Shown piece after piece: positions 61,279 to 64,000 of a stretch of 64,000 nt of DNA (the stretch's first letter is position 1; the number at the start of each line of letters is the position of its first letter). The notes under the pieces were generated by a model that worked only from the letters and a program-made list of their open reading frames with translations, made no database searches and was not told the origin of the DNA. The position numbers and the translations under genes are program-made. Origin of the DNA: Salisediminibacterium beveridgei (lineage in GTDB: Bacteria; Bacillota; Bacilli; Bacillales; Salisediminibacteriaceae); contig NZ_CP012502.1 of the NCBI RefSeq assembly GCF_001721685.1, forward strand, positions 1,426,001-1,490,000, read 5' to 3'.

Positions 61279-62613
61279 ATGGGTTTATATGGAACAAGCA
61301 GGTTTAACGATTATGGACATTTGACGATTGGAGAGGTGGATGTTACTCATCTTGCTGAAAAATACGGGACCCCTCTCTATATTTATGATGTAGCTGATAT
61401 TCGTCAGCGTGCCCACGATTTTAAGAAGGCCTTTGAAACAGAAAACGTATCCTACCAGGTTGCATATGCCAGTAAAGCATTCAGTTGTGTGGCAATGTTT
61501 CAATTAGCAGATGAACTAGGTCTCAGTCTGGATGTCTGTTCAGGTGGTGAGCTCTACACGGCATTAGAAGCAGGTTTCCCTGTTGAAAGAATTCATTTCC
61601 ATGGGAATAATAAAACGCCTGACGAGTTGGAAATGGCTGTTGAAAAGCAGATTGGCTGCATTGTGGTGGATAACTTCACTGAACTGACATGGCTGATGGC
61701 GATTACTGAAGCCAATAAACAGTCCGTGGACGTTTTGATTCGCATTACCCCGGGCGTAGAAGCCCATACGCATGAATACATTTCAACGGGACAGGAAGAT
61801 TCGAAATTCGGCTTTGATCTGAACAGCCAGCAGGCGACAAAAGCAATTCAGATGATTATGGCTCATGACCATGTGAAACTGCTGGGTGTCCATTCTCATA
61901 TCGGTTCCCAGATTTTCAAAACTGAGGGTTTCGAGCATACAGTCAAGGAAATCTATAAATCACTTTCTTTTTGGAAAGAAGAGTTGGATTATGAGCCTGA
62001 TGTATTAAATGTCGGTGGCGGATTTGGTATTCGTTACAGCACGCACGATGAACCTTTACCTTTAGGCAAATACATCGAGAAAACTGTACAGGCTGCTAAG
62101 CAAGAGGCTGATTCACGAGGGATGAAAGTGCCGGAAATCTGGATCGAACCTGGACGTGCTATGGTAGGTGAAGCAGGGACTACCATGTATTCGATCGGAT
62201 CCCGTAAAGAAATCCCAACATTAAGGACTTATTTATCTGTTGATGGCGGAATGACTGATAATATTCGTCCGGCATTGTATCAGGCTGAATATGAAGCGGT
62301 GGTAGCGAACAAAGGAAATGAACCGGAAGAAGAACTGGTGTCGATTGCGGGTCGGTGTTGTGAGAGCGGAGATATGCTGATATGGGATTTGAAAATCCCT
62401 CATACCGTACCAGGTGATTTACTGGCTGTCTCCTCAACTGGCGCCTATGGTTATGCGATGGCAAGTAACTATAACCGGATGCTCAGACCGGCAGTGGTCT
62501 TTGTCGAAGATGGTCACCATGAATGTGTGATCGAGCGTGAACAATATGAAGATCTTGTCAGAAAAGAGAGTAGATACAGTAGAATTAATCCCGTATTAAA
62601 AAGAATGGGTTGA
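61279..62613 (+). CDS. lysA: Diaminopimelate decarboxylase
   Basis: Last step of lysine synthesis: meso-diaminopimelate to lysine plus CO2. 444 residues, PLP-dependent alanine-racemase-fold enzyme: PLP Lys in VAYASKAFSC, VLNVGGGFGIRY (phosphate binding), EPGRAMVGEAG, and the catalytic Cys in GRCCESGDML. SD GAGGAGG lies 8 bases before the ATG. Controlled by the upstream L box. Order lysA-ppiB is as in B. subtilis. Confidence 0.96.
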   Translation: MGLYGTSRFNDYGHLTIGEVDVTHLAEKYGTPLYIYDVADIRQRAHDFKKAFETENVSYQVAYASKAFSCVAMFQLADELGLSLDVCSGGELYTALEAGFPVERIHFHGNNKTPDELEMAVEKQIGCIVVDNFTELTWLMAITEANKQSVDVLIRITPGVEAHTHEYISTGQEDSKFGFDLNSQQATKAIQMIMAHDHVKLLGVHSHIGSQIFKTEGFEHTVKEIYKSLSFWKEELDYEPDVLNVGGGFGIRYSTHDEPLPLGKYIEKTVQAAKQEADSRGMKVPEIWIEPGRAMVGEAGTTMYSIGSRKEIPTLRTYLSVDGGMTDNIRPALYQAEYEAVVANKGNEPEEELVSIAGRCCESGDMLIWDLKIPHTVPGDLLAVSSTGAYGYAMASNYNRMLRPAVVFVEDGHHECVIEREQYEDLVRKESRYSRINPVLKRMG

Positions 62614-62700
62614 AAAATGGTTTCAATTCGATCAGGTTTCCATTAAACTGAAGATGCATCAACTAAAAATATTGTAAAATGAATTCAGGAGGCTATGTAT

Positions 62701-63135
62701 ATGAAAAAAGGGGAAATTTCTTTTGAGAATGGCGAAAAAATTGAAATTGAATTTTTTCCTGAGGCAGCGCCAGGGACAGTAGAGAACTTTGAAAAACTGG
62801 CCAATGACGGTTTTTATAACGGCTTGTCATTTCACCGGGTGATACCGGGATTTGTCGCACAGGGCGGATGCCCACATGGAACAGGCACGGGTGGACCGGG
62901 TTATACGATCAAATGTGAGACAGAAAACAATCCGCATAAACACCAACGCGGAAGTCTATCTATGGCACATGCCGGGAAAGACACAGGAGGCAGCCAATTT
63001 TTTGTTGTTTTTGCGCCACAACCTCATTTAAACGGTGTTCATACCGTTTTTGGTCAGGTCACTGAAGGCTTGGATGTAGTAGACCGTATTAAACAAGGTG
63101 ACGTGATGCAGGAAGTAAAAGTATTCGATTTATAA
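62701..63135 (+). CDS. ppiB: Peptidyl-prolyl cis-trans isomerase (cyclophilin)
   Basis: About 144 residues, cytosolic cyclophilin. Active-site segments: [15 protein letters not shown] with the catalytic Arg, [17 protein letters not shown], and [18 protein letters not shown] is 8 bases before the ATG at 62701 and only 2 before that at 62695, so 62701 was chosen. Accelerates protein folding. Confidence 0.94.
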   Translation: MKKGEISFENGEKIEIEFFPEAAPGTVENFEKLANDGFYNGLSFHRVIPGFVAQGGCPHGTGTGGPGYTIKCETENNPHKHQRGSLSMAHAGKDTGGSQFFVVFAPQPHLNGVHTVFGQVTEGLDVVDRIKQGDVMQEVKVFDL

Positions 63136-63143
63136 GATCAGCC

Positions 63144-63176
63144 AGGCAGACTGAACACATCAGTCTGCCTCTTTTA
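63144..63176 (+). terminator. Terminator after ppiB
   Basis: 11-bp perfect stem AGGCAGACTGA / TCAGTCTGCCT followed by CTTTT. Confidence 0.87.
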
Positions 63177-63240
63177 ATACTTCACAGGCATGTTTCAGTT
63201 TACTGAAGGAATGAGGCATCAGTGCAACCAAGGCTCGGCG

Positions 63241-63268
63241 AAAAGCCGAATTTACTTTATTTTCGGCT
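63241..63268 (-). terminator. Terminator of the hotdog thioesterase gene
   Basis: Minus-strand stem AGCCGAA / TTCGGCT followed by TTT. The hairpin overlaps the last codons and stop of the gene. Confidence 0.6.
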
Positions 63269-63745
63269 GAAAGATGACGGGGCTTGTACAGCGACTACCT
63301 CACCAGTGACGCAATGTTCAGTGCCGGCAAATACTTGAATGTGTACTTTGAATTTTTTCGGATGAATTTCTTCCACTTTTCCAATAGCCATCAGTTCAAC
63401 ATTATGTGGTGTGGGTTTAAGATATTCGAGCTGAAGTGACGCAGTAACAAATCTGGGAGCAGGTTCATCATCTCCAGGTTCATAACCATTCAAACGGTGT
63501 TTCATCAGTGCAGCTGATCCGGTTCCATGGCAATCTACAACGGATGCCAGCAATCCTCCATATACAAAACCAGGAATGGCAATGTGTGAATTCCTCGGAT
63601 GGTACAAAGTGACAGTTTCATCGTTTTTCCCCCAGCCAGTCCTCAGTTGTAATCCATCTTTGTTCAACCTTCCGCAACCGTAACAATGTGCAAAATCATC
63701 GGGATAATCATCTTGTATTGCTTGAAATTCCGGGACCATACTCAT
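63257..63745 (-). CDS. Hotdog-fold acyl-CoA thioesterase (PaaI family)
   Basis: About 162 residues. PaaI/YdiI-type pattern: HCYGCGRLNKDGLQL with a Cys-x2-Cys near the N terminus, the active-site turn GFVYGGLLASVVDCHGTGSA (Gly-Gly and Asp), and LEYLKPTPHNVELMAIGKVEEI. The acyl substrate is unknown. SD GGAGGG lies 5 bases before ATG 63745; an ATG at 63748 is too close. Convergent with ppiB. Confidence 0.85.
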   Translation of the reverse strand: MSMVPEFQAIQDDYPDDFAHCYGCGRLNKDGLQLRTGWGKNDETVTLYHPRNSHIAIPGFVYGGLLASVVDCHGTGSAALMKHRLNGYEPGDDEPAPRFVTASLQLEYLKPTPHNVELMAIGKVEEIHPKKFKVHIQVFAGTEHCVTGEVVAVQAPSSFSRK

Positions 63746-63909
63746 CATTCCCTCCTCTGGAAATTGAAATGTTGAAATTTGTTTCTTATCTGTATTCGTT
63801 CTTCAAAAGTCTGAATATTTCCTGCATTGAATGACAGAGAAAGGTTTAGCTTCAATGAATTTAGTGGAATAAGATAACAGATTCACCATATCAGTCAGGG
63901 AGTGAGCAT

Positions 63910-64000
63910 ATGGCCAAAGAAATATATAATGAACGAATCAGAAAAGTTCAAAACGAGCATGTGGTGAAGATTCCACTTGAGATTCTTGAATACTTACATG
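63910..64000 (+). CDS. Unidentified gene, 5' part only
   Basis: The first 30 codons (MAKEIYNERIRKVQNEHVVK and onward) run off the window. SD GGGAGTG is about 6 bases before the ATG. The fragment is charged; the VVKIPLEILEYL segment faintly recalls SpoVT/AbrB-type domains, but the piece is too short to name. Confidence 0.55.
   Translation, partial: MAKEIYNERIRKVQNEHVVKIPLEILEYLH

Overview
The window is a piece of chromosome from a member of the Bacillales (Firmicutes), most likely a halophilic or alkaliphilic, carotenoid-pigmented Bacillaceae. The evidence is the strong AGGAGG-type ribosome sites, the typical sigma-A, sigma-B and sigma-D promoters, a TnrA, a YaaR, a NaChBac-type sodium channel, and a backbone gene order that follows the B. 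subtilis yqi-yqj-yqk-lysA-ppiB region. No insertion sequence, prophage or CRISPR array is visible. The backbone runs bkd operon, brxB, yqjA, methylmalonyl-CoA genes, yqjE-like peptidase, polYB, namA, proI, yqjQ-like, yqkF-like, nudF, fur, xerD, deoB, pupG, pdp, lysA, ppiB, and is interrupted by accessory blocks.

Region by region. 0-8 kb: branched-chain keto acid operon (ptb, bcd, buk, lpdV, bkdAA, bkdAB, bkdB), which turns Leu/Ile/Val into branched acyl-CoA primers. 8-12 kb: a Zur-controlled zinc lipoprotein with a very long His/Asp/Asn loop, a bacilliredoxin, tRNA-Arg(UCG), a YqjA-like membrane protein and a 29-residue Prli42-like miniprotein. 11.9-16 kb: split methylmalonyl-CoA mutase whose B12 subunit is fused to the epimerase, followed by the carboxyltransferase; this can handle propionyl-CoA released by the bkd pathway. 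16-19.4 kb: peptidase, MarR regulator, a small sigma-region-3-like protein and DNA polymerase IV.

19.4-24.6 kb: flagellar block behind a sigma-D-like promoter (YlqG/FliK-like, YlqH/FlhB-like, fliS, flagellin, yaaR). 24.8-27.3 kb: sucrose phosphorylase and its LacI regulator with a palindromic operator at the start point. 27.3-37.7 kb: mixed genes, including NamA, a CbpB/DarB-like CBS protein, a BASS/ACR3-type transporter behind CstR-like operators, OsmC, TnrA, a sodium channel and ProI. 37.7-41.9 kb: phosphatase, methyltransferase, a tungsten-type aldehyde ferredoxin oxidoreductase, and two small proteins that both end in Gly-Gly, one of them MoaD-like.

42-50 kb: a C30 carotenoid cluster of seven genes in two converging operons (three CrtN-type desaturases/oxidases, CrtM, glycosyltransferase, acyltransferase, CruF-like hydratase). 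The first operon has a sigma-B-type promoter. 50-55 kb: an SDR, a Cof-type phosphatase, a PTS EIIA, UppP, a ResA-like thioredoxin and an aldo/keto reductase. 55-64 kb: nudF, fur (with a Fur box), xerD, nucleoside salvage genes, a lysine riboswitch with lysA, ppiB, a hotdog thioesterase and the start of an unidentified gene. The dacF-spoIIA-spoVA sporulation genes expected between the nucleoside genes and lysA are absent here, which suggests an asporogenous lineage or relocation. Start codons were corrected from the longest reading frames wherever a Shine-Dalgarno sequence (SD) pointed to an internal start.
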